A DNA stretch of 64,000 nt from CAZMXP01 sp964570285 (GTDB lineage: Bacteria > Planctomycetota > PLA2). The stretch covers positions 62,001-126,000 of the forward strand of contig CAZMXP010000004.1 in assembly GCA_964570285.1 (NCBI GenBank). Reading direction: 5' to 3'. The translations under genes and the position numbers were made by a program. The notes under the pieces are model-generated. The model was not told the origin of the DNA and ran no database searches. It was given only the letters and a program-made list of their open reading frames with translations. Shown here piece after piece: positions 40,572-48,951 of the stretch. Positions within the stretch are counted from its first letter, which is position 1; the number at the start of each line of letters is the position of its first letter.

Positions 40572-43500
40572 GTGCCGCTCACGCTGCCGCTGCTGCTCCT
40601 CCTGCCGCTCGCGGGCCCCTACGGGATCGACGGCCCCCCCGCCCCCCTCGATTCCGCCACGCGGCAGAGATTGGATCAGGCGCTGGCGCTCTGCCGGAGC
40701 GGCGCCGGCGAGGAGGTGGAGCAGGCGGTCCGTCAGATCGCGCTGATCGGGGAGGGGGCGCTGCCGGCGGTCGTCGAGCGGCTCAACGCGGGCGGGCCGG
40801 GCGAGCGCATGGTGCTCCTCCACGCCGTGAGCCGCATCGGGCGCGCGGCGCCTCTCCGCGTGCAGGCGGCCACAGACCCGCACCCGGCCGTGCGCGCGCT
40901 CGTGGCGGCCCCCGCCCGTGCGCCCCCGCTGCCCGACCTGCGCCGCCTCGCGAGCGAGTACGTGGACCTGCTCGCGGTGGCCGACCACGCGCGGCGCGCC
41001 GATGCCGACGAGGACCTGCGGGGCAGGCGGCCGCCGCTCGGGCGCGACGACTCCACGTTCGCGGCGCTCCGCCGCCGCCTGCGCGACCGCCGCCTCGCCG
41101 ACGCCTATCAGGCGGCGCGGCAGGCGGCGGCCCTCGCCCTCGCGCGGGCGGGGGCGGAGGCGCTGCGCGAGGGGCGCATGCGGCCCGACCTCGGCGACCC
41201 GGCGTTCGTCGCCTACGCGGCGCTGCTGCGCGAGGAGGAGCCGGGGCCGCTCTACCACGCGATGGCCGGCCTCGTGGCGGTCGGCGAGCCGGCGGCTCCG
41301 GCCCTTGTTGCCCTGTTGCAAAGGCACGACCCGAGGCGCGTCGTGCCCCTGCTCATCGCGGTCGGCCAGGGGCGCGAACTCTGCCTCGCGAGGGAGAGCC
41401 ACGGGGCCGAGGCGCAGGCCGCGCTCGTGCAGTGGGCGGCGCGGGTGCTCCCGCCGGAGGAGCTCCTGCCCTGGCTCGAGCGGGCGGCGGAGTCGGAGCA
41501 CGAGGTCGTCCGCTCGCACGCGCTCGACGCGCTGCTCGATCTTCCCTCGCCGGCGGGGATCGACGCCGCGCGTCGGCTCTTCGCCATCGAGGGCCCGGGC
41601 GGCGACGACACGGAGGCGGCTCGGCTGCTCGCGCGCGCGGGCGAGGTCGAGCCCCTCGCCGAGTGGGTGCGCCTCGCGCCCCTGCCGCCGGAGGGTGCCT
41701 CGGGCACGAGGGTGGCCCAGCTCCGCCGCGCGAGTCTCGCCGCATTGCGAAAGGAAGGGGGTGCGGGGGCCGAGAGGCTGGGCGCGGAGCTGATGGCGAG
41801 CGAGTCGGGCGAGTTGCGCCTGCTGGGGCTCGAATTCGTGCGCGACGAGGCGCTGCTGTTCGCGTTCCTCGCGCGGGAGCCGGAGGAGCGTCTCGCCGAG
41901 GCCGCGGTGCTGCGCGTCCTCGACCTCTCCGGGCCTGCCGCGGCGCCGGCCCTCGCCGCGGCGCTCGGCGCGCGGGGCCTGCCGCTCTCGCGGCGCCTCG
42001 CGCAGGGGTTCCGGCGGGCGGGGGCCGGGGAGACGCTCGTCGGCTTCGCGGAGGCAGGGTCCGACGAGGCCCTCGCCGCCCTCGGCGGATTCGATGCCCT
42101 TCCCCCCGGGGTCGGAGAGCGCCTGCTCGCGATCCATGCCGGCGCCTCGGGGGAGCGTCGCGTGCGCGCGCTGGCGGCGCTGGTGCCCCTGGGGAGCGCC
42201 GCGGTCCGCGAGCGCGTCATCGAGGCGGGAGACGCCGGGATCGAGGTGCTCGCCGCGCGCACCGGCCTCGACGGGCCGCTCGCCTTCAGCGTTCCGCTGC
42301 TCGCGCGCGTCGCGGGTGCGGACGCGTCGCTGCTGCGGCGCCTCGGGCGCATCGCGGCGGCCTTGCCGGAGCCGGAGCCTGGCCTCTTCCTCGCGCTGCT
42401 CGACCGCTGGGAGGCGGTGGCCGCGGACGAGCCCCCCGGTTCCGACAGCGAGGGAGGCCCCGTGCGCCAGCGGATCCTCCTCGTCCAGGGTCTCGCGCGG
42501 GCGCGCGACGGCGCGAGTGTCGCCGCGCTCTTCAGGCGTCTGCTCGAGGGCAGGCTCGGCGACATCCACTTCGTGCTGCCGGTGCTGGAGGCGGCGGCGC
42601 GGCACCTCTCGGGTGCCGACCTCGCGCCGCTGCTCCCCCTCGTGCTGGCGCGCTGCGCCGAGGAGCGGCCGCTCGCGGAGAAGCGCCCGCCGCCCTACGA
42701 CGAGATGCGCCGCCGCCTGCTCTGGGGCGGCATCAATGCGCTCGCGCTCAAGCCGCCGGAGGGCGCGCTCGCGGGGCTGTTGCCGATCCTCTTCGAGCCC
42801 TCGCTGCAGCCGATGGCGTTCGACTGGCAGGACTCCTGTCCGGCACCGTCCTGGGTGCTCGAGGCGCTGCGCCACTTCCCCGCCGACGCCGTGTCCACGG
42901 CGCTCGCCGCCGAGATCGGTGCGGCGGAGGAGGACGGGCGGCTTGCCGCGATGCACCCCGAGACGCTCTTCCGGTACGTGAAGTCCTGCCGCGAGGGGCG
43001 CGACCGCGGCCGCCTCCTGCCCGAGGTGGCGCTGCTCCTCGGCGACGTGCTCGACCGCCTCCCCTTCGACGGCGAGGTGGCCGCCGAGAGGATCTCGGCG
43101 CTTGCGACGCTCGGCCGCTGGAAAGAGGCCGCCGAGGTCGCGCGCCGTGCCGCGGCGGAGGCGCGCGCGCGCGGGCGCGGCGCGGACGAGGGCTTCTGGA
43201 CGCCGCGGCGCCTCGACGGGCGCGCCGCCATCTGCGACGCGATGGCCTCCGGGGACGGCGCCGCGATGGGCGCGCTCGCGGCGGCGGCCGGCACCGATCC
43301 GATCGTCAGCTATCTCGCGGCGTGGAACCATCTCTTCGCGCTCGGCGACCTCGCGGCGGCGGACACCGCGGCGGCCGCCGCGGCGTGGGGCACCGGCGCG
43401 CTCTACCACGCCTATCGCGACATGCTCGGGATGGTGCGCGTGCGCCAGGGGCGGCCGCAGGAGGCGCTCTGGTGGTTCGACCCGCAGGCGGCGCTGCCGA

Positions 43501-43724
43501 TCCGCCGGCCCAGCGACCAGGGCGCCCGCCACCTGCTCTACCAGGCGAAGGCGCTCATCGCGCTGGGCGAGACGCGCGAGGCGCAAAACGACCTCGAACG
43601 CGCGATCCGCGAGGACCGGCGCCTCCTCGCCGAGGCGCAGGCCGACCCCGACTTCGCCCCCTTCGCCGAGAGCTTCCGCCTCGCCGAGGAGGAGTTCCTC
43701 GAGTCGCTCTTCCGGTGGGACTAG
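40572..43724 (+). CDS. Large secreted HEAT/TPR-like repeat protein
   Basis: 1050 residues. Short signal peptide (LTLPLLLLLPLAGPYG), then an almost fully helical protein: HEAT-like repeats over about 40-780 (for example IALIGEGALPAVVERLN and AMAGLVAVGEPAAPALVALLQ), and TPR-like helices toward the end (ALATLGRWKEAAEVARRAA, KALIALGETREAQNDLERAIRED). No catalytic motif seen. Probably an extracytoplasmic scaffold. Functional partner unknown. Ends in an 18-bp hairpin. Confidence 0.75.
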   Translation: MPLTLPLLLLLPLAGPYGIDGPPAPLDSATRQRLDQALALCRSGAGEEVEQAVRQIALIGEGALPAVVERLNAGGPGERMVLLHAVSRIGRAAPLRVQAATDPHPAVRALVAAPARAPPLPDLRRLASEYVDLLAVADHARRADADEDLRGRRPPLGRDDSTFAALRRRLRDRRLADAYQAARQAAALALARAGAEALREGRMRPDLGDPAFVAYAALLREEEPGPLYHAMAGLVAVGEPAAPALVALLQRHDPRRVVPLLIAVGQGRELCLARESHGAEAQAALVQWAARVLPPEELLPWLERAAESEHEVVRSHALDALLDLPSPAGIDAARRLFAIEGPGGDDTEAARLLARAGEVEPLAEWVRLAPLPPEGASGTRVAQLRRASLAALRKEGGAGAERLGAELMASESGELRLLGLEFVRDEALLFAFLAREPEERLAEAAVLRVLDLSGPAAAPALAAALGARGLPLSRRLAQGFRRAGAGETLVGFAEAGSDEALAALGGFDALPPGVGERLLAIHAGASGERRVRALAALVPLGSAAVRERVIEAGDAGIEVLAARTGLDGPLAFSVPLLARVAGADASLLRRLGRIAAALPEPEPGLFLALLDRWEAVAADEPPGSDSEGGPVRQRILLVQGLARARDGASVAALFRRLLEGRLGDIHFVLPVLEAAARHLSGADLAPLLPLVLARCAEERPLAEKRPPPYDEMRRRLLWGGINALALKPPEGALAGLLPILFEPSLQPMAFDWQDSCPAPSWVLEALRHFPADAVSTALAAEIGAAEEDGRLAAMHPETLFRYVKSCREGRDRGRLLPEVALLLGDVLDRLPFDGEVAAERISALATLGRWKEAAEVARRAAAEARARGRGADEGFWTPRRLDGRAAICDAMASGDGAAMGALAAAAGTDPIVSYLAAWNHLFALGDLAAADTAAAAAAWGTGALYHAYRDMLGMVRVRQGRPQEALWWFDPQAALPIRRPSDQGARHLLYQAKALIALGETREAQNDLERAIREDRRLLAEAQADPDFAPFAESFRLAEEEFLESLFRWD

Positions 43725-43758
43725 CGGGGCCCGGCAGGGCCCGGGCCCCGCTAGTCCC
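43717..43758. terminator. Perfect 18-bp hairpin between convergent genes
   Basis: Arms 43717-43734 and 43741-43758 with a 6-nt loop; the TAG stop of the HEAT gene is inside the left arm. It can serve both strands. No U-tract. Confidence 0.65.
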
Positions 43759-43768
43759 GAGGTGGAGT

Positions 43769-44437
43769 TCAGGGGTAGTTCCAACTCGAACCCGGCTCGA
43801 GTTCCTTCACGGTGACGCCGAGGGGCGCGAAGCCGCGCGCGTCCTGCGCGAGCACCGGGAAGGTCCTGTAGTGGATCGGGATCGCGACCTTCGGGCGGAT
43901 CCACTCGGCGGCCTTCGTTGCGAGTTCGGCGCCCATCGTGTAGCGGTCGCCGATCGGGATCAGCGCGACGTCGGGCCGGTAGATCTCGCCGATCAGTTTC
44001 ATGTCGCCGAAGAGGCCGGTGTCGCCGCAGTGGTAGACCGTCACGCCCCCCATGCGCAGCACGATGCCGCAGGCGTTGCCCATGTAGCGGCCGCCGTGCG
44101 ACGAGGAGTGGAACGCCTGCGTGAAGGCGGCCCAGCCCCACGGCGTCTCCACCTTGCCGCCCGGGTTGGCGCCCACCGTCCTGACCCCCTCGCCCTCCGC
44201 CCAGACGGTGATCTCGTGGCAGGCGATCAGCGTCGCCTTGTTCCGCTTCGCGATCGAAAACGAGTCGCCGACGTGGTCCTCGTGGCCGTGCGTCAGCAGC
44301 ACCGTGCCGCAGCGGATCTCCTCGGGCTTCTGCTTCGCCAGCGGATTCCCCGTCAGGAAGGGATCGATGACGGCCGACTCCTTGCCGTCGGAGAAGAGAA
44401 AGCCCGAGTGCCCGAGATAAGTGATCGAGAGTCCCAT
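43769..44437 (-). CDS. Metal-dependent hydrolase (UPF0173, UlaG-like beta-lactamase fold)
   Basis: 222 residues, full length. Begins ITYLGHSGF as in the family, zinc motif THGHEDHVGD, then HSSSHGG, YHCGDTGLFGDM and IPIHYRTFP. Metallo-beta-lactamase fold hydrolases of this group act on unknown phosphoester or lactone substrates. ATG preceded by GAGGA at a normal SD spacing, so it is not leaderless. A perfect 6-1-6 palindrome sits 24-36 nt upstream of the start. Confidence 0.9.
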   Translation of the reverse strand: MGLSITYLGHSGFLFSDGKESAVIDPFLTGNPLAKQKPEEIRCGTVLLTHGHEDHVGDSFSIAKRNKATLIACHEITVWAEGEGVRTVGANPGGKVETPWGWAAFTQAFHSSSHGGRYMGNACGIVLRMGGVTVYHCGDTGLFGDMKLIGEIYRPDVALIPIGDRYTMGAELATKAAEWIRPKVAIPIHYRTFPVLAQDARGFAPLGVTVKELEPGSSWNYP

Positions 44438-44460
44438 CGCGTCCTCGCTTGAATGCGCCT

Positions 44461-44473
44461 TGTACCCGGTACA
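44461..44473. promoter_or_regulatory. Palindrome TGTACCCGGTACA, possible operator
   Basis: Perfect 6-1-6 inverted repeat in the divergent gap between the hydrolase and the His-rich protein genes; overlaps a possible minus-strand -10 (TACAAG). Confidence 0.35.
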
Positions 44474-44585
44474 GGACAGAGGCTAGCACGCCCCATTCCC
44501 TTGTAAACGGCGGCTCCGCAGCCCTTTACGGCAATCCGCTCGAGTGGCACGCCTTTCGATAAGGCACAGGCAGGAGATAACAGCC

Positions 44586-45002
44586 ATGACCAAAACCCTG
44601 CTGATCGCCTCTCTCTTCGCTCTCGGGGCGCCGACCGCATCGGCGGGCGACCTCGACTTCATCTTCCGCTGGGGAAGCCACCGGCACAACCGCCGCGTCG
44701 AAGTGCGGCACAACCACCGCCACGAGGTGCGCTGCGACGAGCACTGCCACCGCACCTACGTCCCCGGCTGCTACGAGACCGTGACCGTCCGCGTGTTCGT
44801 CCCGGCCCGGCATGAAACCGTCTGGGAGCCGGCCGTCTACGAGACTCGCTACGACCCCTGCGGCCGCGCCTACCGCGTCTGCGTCCGCGAGGGATACTAC
44901 CGGACCGTCTGCATCCCGGCGCGCTACGAGGACCGCTGCGAGCGGGTCTTCAGGCCGGGCCGCTGGGTCTACGACTGCAACACCCGCGGACACTGCCATT
45001 GA
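44586..45002 (+). CDS. Secreted His/Cys/Tyr-rich protein
   Basis: 138 residues. Clear signal peptide (KTLLIASLFALGAPTASAG), cut after about residue 23. The mature part is unusually rich in His (clusters GSHRHNRR, RHNHRHEVRCDEHCHR), Cys (about 9), Tyr and Arg, and has a loose repeat built around PG/PA-x-Y/H-E-x-V (VPGCYETVTV, VPARHETVW, IPARYEDRC). A metal-binding or disulfide-rich cell-surface role is plausible. Family not recognised. ATG chosen for its AGGAG SD (AGGAGATAACAGCC before ATG) and the signal peptide; an upstream ATG in frame gives no signal peptide. Confidence 0.7.
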   Translation: MTKTLLIASLFALGAPTASAGDLDFIFRWGSHRHNRRVEVRHNHRHEVRCDEHCHRTYVPGCYETVTVRVFVPARHETVWEPAVYETRYDPCGRAYRVCVREGYYRTVCIPARYEDRCERVFRPGRWVYDCNTRGHCH

Positions 45003-45023
45003 AGACTCGCCTGCGGCGGGTTT

Positions 45024-46025
45024 TCACCAAGGGCTGCTGCGCGGACCTAGTCCGCGCAGCAGCTTGTTTGGAAGCGCGGGGCCTTCGAACACGAGGGCGG
45101 AGTAGATCTGCACGAGGTTCGCGCCGGCGTCGAGACGGGCTTGTGCTTCGGAGGCCGAGCCGATGCCGCCGACGGAGATGATCGGCAGGGACCTGCCGAG
45201 GAGCGAGCGCAGGTCGCGGAGCATGGCCGATGATCGGGGGGCGAGGGGGGTGCCGGAGAGGCCGCCCTCGAAGGCGATGCCCGGGGGGCGCTCGAGCGTC
45301 GTGTTCGTCGCGACAACGCCGTCGCACCCCGAGGCCGTGACCGCCCCCGCCGCGTCCGCAAGGGCGGCCTGGTCGAGGTCGGGGCTCAGCTTGACGAAGA
45401 GCGGCGTTCCCCCCGCGGCCGCCTTGACGCGCCGGAGCAGCGTTTCGAGCCAGGCGCGGGACTGGAGTTCGCGCAGGCCGGGGGTGTTGGGCGACGAGAC
45501 GTTGACGACCCAGTAGTCGGCGACCCCGCGGGTCGCCTCCAGCGCTTCGAGGTAGTCGTCGGTCGCCCGCTCCAGCGGCGTCTCCTTCTGCTTGCCGAGG
45601 TTGATGCCGACGGTGTCGCCCTCCCGCTTGTCCTTCCCGAGGCGCCTTGCCACGGCGGCGGCGCCGTCGTTGGGGAATCCGAGGCGGTTGCCGAGCGCGC
45701 CCACTTCGGGAAAGCGCCACATCCGCGGGCGATCGTTGCCGGGCTGCGGGCGGGGGGTGACCGTGCCGAACTCGACGAAGCCGAACCCGAGCGCGCGCCA
45801 GAAGGGTAGAGCGACGCCGTTCTTGTCGAACCCGGCGGCGAGGCCGAGGGGGTTCTTGAACCGGAGGCCCGCGACGACGACCGGCCGGTCGCCTCCCCCC
45901 GCGCCCCCCAACCATCGCCCCAACGGGCCGCCTCCCAGCCTCGCGGCGCGCATCGCCCATCGATGGGCCCTCTCCGGATCCATCCGGAAGAGCAGCGGTT
46001 TCATCAGGCCGTAGGGCAGGGGCAT
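45024..46025 (-). CDS. pyrD: Dihydroorotate dehydrogenase, class 2 (quinone)
   Basis: 333 residues. N-terminal amphipathic extension (PERAHRWAMRAARL) marks the membrane-bound class 2 enzyme. FMN barrel: NPLGLAAGFDKNG, FGTVTPRPQPGN, NRLGFPN, VNVSSPNTPGLRELQ with the catalytic Ser, KLSPDL, ATNTT and SVGGIGSASEA. It oxidises dihydroorotate in pyrimidine synthesis and passes electrons to quinone, which implies respiration. C6-GCG-C6 (45895-45909) encodes a Gly-rich loop near the N-terminus. TAGACT lies 14 nt upstream of ATG. Confidence 0.95.
   Translation of the reverse strand: MPLPYGLMKPLLFRMDPERAHRWAMRAARLGGGPLGRWLGGAGGGDRPVVVAGLRFKNPLGLAAGFDKNGVALPFWRALGFGFVEFGTVTPRPQPGNDRPRMWRFPEVGALGNRLGFPNDGAAAVARRLGKDKREGDTVGINLGKQKETPLERATDDYLEALEATRGVADYWVVNVSSPNTPGLRELQSRAWLETLLRRVKAAAGGTPLFVKLSPDLDQAALADAAGAVTASGCDGVVATNTTLERPPGIAFEGGLSGTPLAPRSSAMLRDLRSLLGRSLPIISVGGIGSASEAQARLDAGANLVQIYSALVFEGPALPNKLLRGLGPRSSPW
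45033..45063 (+). terminator. 14-bp hairpin followed by TTGTTT
   Basis: Arms 45033-45046 and 45050-45063 end the His-rich protein transcript and are followed by a short T-rich run. The hairpin lies inside the last codons of the convergent pyrD. Confidence 0.55.
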
Positions 46026-46039
46026 GGCCGGCGGCTGGC

Positions 46040-46045
46040 AGTCTA
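46040..46045 (-). promoter_or_regulatory. -10 box TAGACT of pyrD
   Basis: TAGACT, 14 nt before the ATG at 46025. Confidence 0.4.
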
Positions 46046-46048
46046 GGC

Positions 46049-46054
46049 GATAAT
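46049..46054 (+). promoter_or_regulatory. -10 box GATAAT of purB
   Basis: GATAAT, 8 nt before the ATG at 46063. The pyrD and purB -10 boxes are only three bases apart on opposite strands. Confidence 0.5.
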
Positions 46055-46062
46055 GACCACGG

Positions 46063-47502
46063 ATGTCGGGCGCGGGCGAGACCTACGAGAGCCCCTTGGC
46101 CGGCCGGTACGCCAGCGCCGCGATGAAGCGGCTCTGGTCGCCGGCGCACTCGGCCCGGACGTGGCGGCGCCTCTGGCTCTGGCTCGCGGAGGCGGAGCGC
46201 GAGCTGGGGCTGCCGGTCTCGGAGGCGCAACTCGCGGCGATGCGGGCGCACCTCGACGACGTCGATCTCGACGAGATCCGGCGCCGGGAGGGGGAGCTGC
46301 GCCACGATGTGATGGCCCACCTGCACACCTTCGGCGCGCTCTGCCCGGAGGCGAAGCCGATCCTGCACTGGGGCGCCACGAGCGCCTATGTGCAGGACAA
46401 CGGCGACCTGCTGCTGATGAAGGAGTCGCTCGGGCTGCTGCGGGCGGGTCTCGTCAACGTGCTCGACGCGCTGGGCCGCTTCGCGCGGCAGTGGCGCGAC
46501 CTGCCGACGCTCGGCTTCACGCACTTCCAGCCCGCCCAGCCGACCACGGTCGGCAAGCGGGCGACGCTCTGGGCGCAGGACCTGCTCTTCGACCTGCAGG
46601 ACCTGGGGTATCTGCTCGGGACGCTCCCTTTCCGGGGGGTGAAGGGGACGACCGGCACGCAGGCGTCGTTTCTCACCCTCTTCGAGGGGGATCATCAGAG
46701 GGTCCGGGAGCTGGACCGCCTCGTCACCGCCAAGGCGGGCTTCGGCAAGAGTGTTGCCGTCTCCGGCCAGACGATCTCGCGCAAGCAGGATGCGCGGGTG
46801 GCGGCAGTGCTCGGGGGGATCGCGGCGACCGCCGGGAAGTTCGGCAACGACCTTCGGCTCCTGCAGCACCTGGGCGAGCTCGAGGAGCCGTTCCGCGAGA
46901 AGCAGGTCGGCTCGTCGGCGATGCCGTACAAGCGTAACCCCATGCGGGCGGAGAGGATGTGCGCGCTGTCGCGCTTCGTCCTCGCGACCGCCCAGAACCC
47001 CGGATACACCGCGGCGACCCAGTGGCTGGAGCGGACCCTGGACGACTCGGCCAACCGGCGGCTGGCGCTGCCGGAGCTCTTCCTCGCGGTGGACGCCCTT
47101 CTCCATCTCTTCCTCGACGTCGCGCGCGGGCTGGTCGTGCATCCGAAGGTGGTCGAGCGCAACCTCCGCCGGGAGCTTCCGTTCCTCGCGACGGAGGAGA
47201 TCCTGATGGAGGCGGTGCGCAGGGGCGGCGACCGGCAGGTGCTGCACGAGCGCCTCCGCGTGCACGCCCGTGCCGCCGCCGACCGGCTGAAGGAGGGGGG
47301 GGAGGGCAACGACCTCCTCGCGCGCCTCGCCTCCGATGGCGCCTTCGAGGGCGTCGGCGACCTGCTCGCGGCCGACGCCGACGCGCGCCGGTACACCGGG
47401 CGCGCGGGCCGGCAGGTGGAGGAGTTCCTCGCCGAGGAGGTCGACCCCGTCGTCGCGGCCCATCGCGACCTGCTCGGCGGCGAGGCTGAGGTGAATGTCT
47501 AG
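46063..47502 (+). CDS. purB: Adenylosuccinate lyase
   Basis: 479 residues. Fumarase/aspartase superfamily signature GSSAMPYKRNP, plus HWGATSAYVQDN and FTHFQPAQPTTVGKR carrying the catalytic His. The length and the ESPLAGRYAS opening resemble the longer PurB type found in eukaryotes and some bacteria. It cleaves SAICAR and adenylosuccinate in purine synthesis. Divergent from pyrD, so purine and pyrimidine genes share one very short promoter region. Confidence 0.95.
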   Translation: MSGAGETYESPLAGRYASAAMKRLWSPAHSARTWRRLWLWLAEAERELGLPVSEAQLAAMRAHLDDVDLDEIRRREGELRHDVMAHLHTFGALCPEAKPILHWGATSAYVQDNGDLLLMKESLGLLRAGLVNVLDALGRFARQWRDLPTLGFTHFQPAQPTTVGKRATLWAQDLLFDLQDLGYLLGTLPFRGVKGTTGTQASFLTLFEGDHQRVRELDRLVTAKAGFGKSVAVSGQTISRKQDARVAAVLGGIAATAGKFGNDLRLLQHLGELEEPFREKQVGSSAMPYKRNPMRAERMCALSRFVLATAQNPGYTAATQWLERTLDDSANRRLALPELFLAVDALLHLFLDVARGLVVHPKVVERNLRRELPFLATEEILMEAVRRGGDRQVLHERLRVHARAAADRLKEGGEGNDLLARLASDGAFEGVGDLLAADADARRYTGRAGRQVEEFLAEEVDPVVAAHRDLLGGEAEVNV

Positions 47503-47509
47503 GAACTTC

Positions 47510-47529
47510 ACCGGACTTTAATGTCCGGT
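47510..47529 (+). terminator. 7-bp hairpin after purB
   Basis: ACCGGAC / GTCCGGT with loop TTTAAT, 7 nt after the purB stop. Weak; no U-tract. Confidence 0.35.
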
Positions 47530-47564
47530 CCGCCCGCGTCCGAAAGAGTGGGCGCTCCTGCGTA

Positions 47565-47570
47565 TACAAT
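47565..47570 (+). promoter_or_regulatory. -10 box TACAAT of the CFI-box gene
   Basis: TATACAAT with TACAAT 18 nt before the ATG at 47589, so a short leader of about 11 nt. Confidence 0.5.
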
Positions 47571-47588
47571 CAACGCGGGACAGCGCAG

Positions 47589-48083
47589 ATGAGTCACGGC
47601 GAAGGCAACGACGATCGAAGCGATCCGGCACCCGACGAGGGCGTGGACGAATCGCCGGTGCGTCGTCCCGGTCCCCACGGCGCCGACGCCGAGATCACGC
47701 GCGCGCACCGTCGCGCGGAGAAGAGCAGCCGACGCGCGTTCGAGGAGGTCTCGCCGCAGCCGATCGCCGCCGCGGAAGCGGTGACGGCGCTCGACGACGA
47801 GAACGAGATCCCCCCGCCGTCGCCGAAGGGGAAGATGCCGCTCGTGAAGAGCCGGGCCTGCTTCATCGCGACGGCCGCCTACGGCACCGACGACGCGCCC
47901 GAGGTGGAGCAGCTCCGCCGCTTCCGCGACGAGCGCCTGCTGAAGAGCGCCGTCGGCACGATGCTCGTGCGCCTCTACTACCGCATGAGCCCGCCGATCG
48001 CGCGCCTCGTCGCGCGCAAGCCGCGCCTGCGCACCGCCGTGCGCCGCGCGCTCGACTGTTTCCGCAGCCGCGCGGCGCTCTAG
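47589..48083 (+). CDS. CFI-box C-terminal domain protein
   Basis: 164 residues. The first 85 are acidic, polar and probably disordered. The last 75 contain CFIATAAYGTDDAPEVEQL, RRFRDERLLKSAVG and LVRLYYRMSPPIARLVA, the CFI-box C-terminal domain, which is found at the ends of many unrelated bacterial proteins and has unknown function. No signal peptide. Its stop overlaps the convergent phzF-like gene in a shared CTAG. Confidence 0.8.
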   Translation: MSHGEGNDDRSDPAPDEGVDESPVRRPGPHGADAEITRAHRRAEKSSRRAFEEVSPQPIAAAEAVTALDDENEIPPPSPKGKMPLVKSRACFIATAAYGTDDAPEVEQLRRFRDERLLKSAVGTMLVRLYYRMSPPIARLVARKPRLRTAVRRALDCFRSRAAL

Positions 48084-48874
48084 GCGAGCGCGCCGCGCAG
48101 CACCGTCACCGCCTGTCCGGCGATGTTGACGCGGTCGCCCCACAGCGAGACGCGCACCGTGCCGCCGCGGCGCGACGCCTGGTAGCCGACGAGGCTGTCG
48201 CGGCCGAACCGCTCGCACCAGAAGGGCGCGAGGCAGCAGTGCGCGGAGCCGGTCACCGGATCCTCCGGCACGCCCACGCTCGGCGCGAAGAAGCGCGAGA
48301 CGAAGTCGTAGCCCGCGGTCTCCGCCTTCGCGGTGACGACGACGCCGCGCACGTCCACCTTCGCGAGCTTCGCGAAGTCGGGCGTCATCCCCCGCACCGT
48401 CTTCTCGTCCGCGACCTCGATCATGTAGTCCCGGTCGTTGCGCCCGATCCAGGCCGGTTCGACGCCGAGCGCCGACAGGAGCCCCCGGCGCGGCGCCGCC
48501 ACGCGGCGCGCGGCGAGCAGCGGGAAGTCCATCTCGATCCAGTCGCCGGCGCGCGCCGCCGCGAGCACGCCGCCCTTCGTGTGGAAGACGGCCCGTGCCG
48601 AGGGCGGCAGGCGGCCGCTCTCCCAGAGCACGTGGGCGCTCGCCAGCGTGGCATGGCCGCAGAGGTCCACCTCGATGAGCGGCGTGAACCAGCGCAGGTC
48701 ATACTCGGAGGGGGCGCGGGGGACGAGAAAGGCGGTCTCCGAGAGGTTCATCTCCGCCGCGACCGCCTGCATCCAGGCTTCGTCGGCGGCCTGCTCCAGC
48801 ACGCAGACCGCCGCCGGATTGCCCGCGAACGGGCGATCCGTGAATGCATCCACGAACACGATAGGCTGGCCCAT
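48080..48874 (-). CDS. PhzF-family isomerase/epimerase-like protein
   Basis: 264 residues. PhzF marks: FVDAFTDRPFAGNPAAV at the N-terminus, catalytic Glu in MNLSETAFLV, LCGHATLASAHVL, and PVTGSAHCCLAPFW at the second half. This is the diaminopimelate-epimerase-like two-domain fold; the natural substrate is unknown outside phenazine clusters, and no phenazine genes are here. ATG at 48874 fits the family start and a TACGAT box 10 nt upstream; a longer in-frame start at 48913 is less likely. Confidence 0.9.
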   Translation of the reverse strand: MGQPIVFVDAFTDRPFAGNPAAVCVLEQAADEAWMQAVAAEMNLSETAFLVPRAPSEYDLRWFTPLIEVDLCGHATLASAHVLWESGRLPPSARAVFHTKGGVLAAARAGDWIEMDFPLLAARRVAAPRRGLLSALGVEPAWIGRNDRDYMIEVADEKTVRGMTPDFAKLAKVDVRGVVVTAKAETAGYDFVSRFFAPSVGVPEDPVTGSAHCCLAPFWCERFGRDSLVGYQASRRGGTVRVSLWGDRVNIAGQAVTVLRGALA

Positions 48875-48884
48875 CGGCCCCACC

Positions 48885-48890
48885 ATCGTA
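48885..48890 (-). promoter_or_regulatory. -10 box TACGAT of the PhzF-like gene
   Basis: TACGAT, 10 nt before the ATG at 48874. Confidence 0.4.
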
Positions 48891-48933
48891 ATGCGGGGGC
48901 TACCCCGGCCCAAATCCGCCGCGCCTGCCGATC

Positions 48934-48939
48934 TATAGA
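48934..48939 (+). promoter_or_regulatory. -10 box TATAGA of ftsK
   Basis: TATAGA, 12 nt before the ATG at 48952; GGAG lies between them. Confidence 0.45.
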
Positions 48940-48951
48940 CGGAGAACCGGC

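Noticed and set aside
39573..44489. Uninterrupted minus-strand frame of about 1640 codons
   Set aside because: It is antisense to four well-supported genes and owes its length to lack of A/T-rich stops at this base composition; the translation has no protein character.
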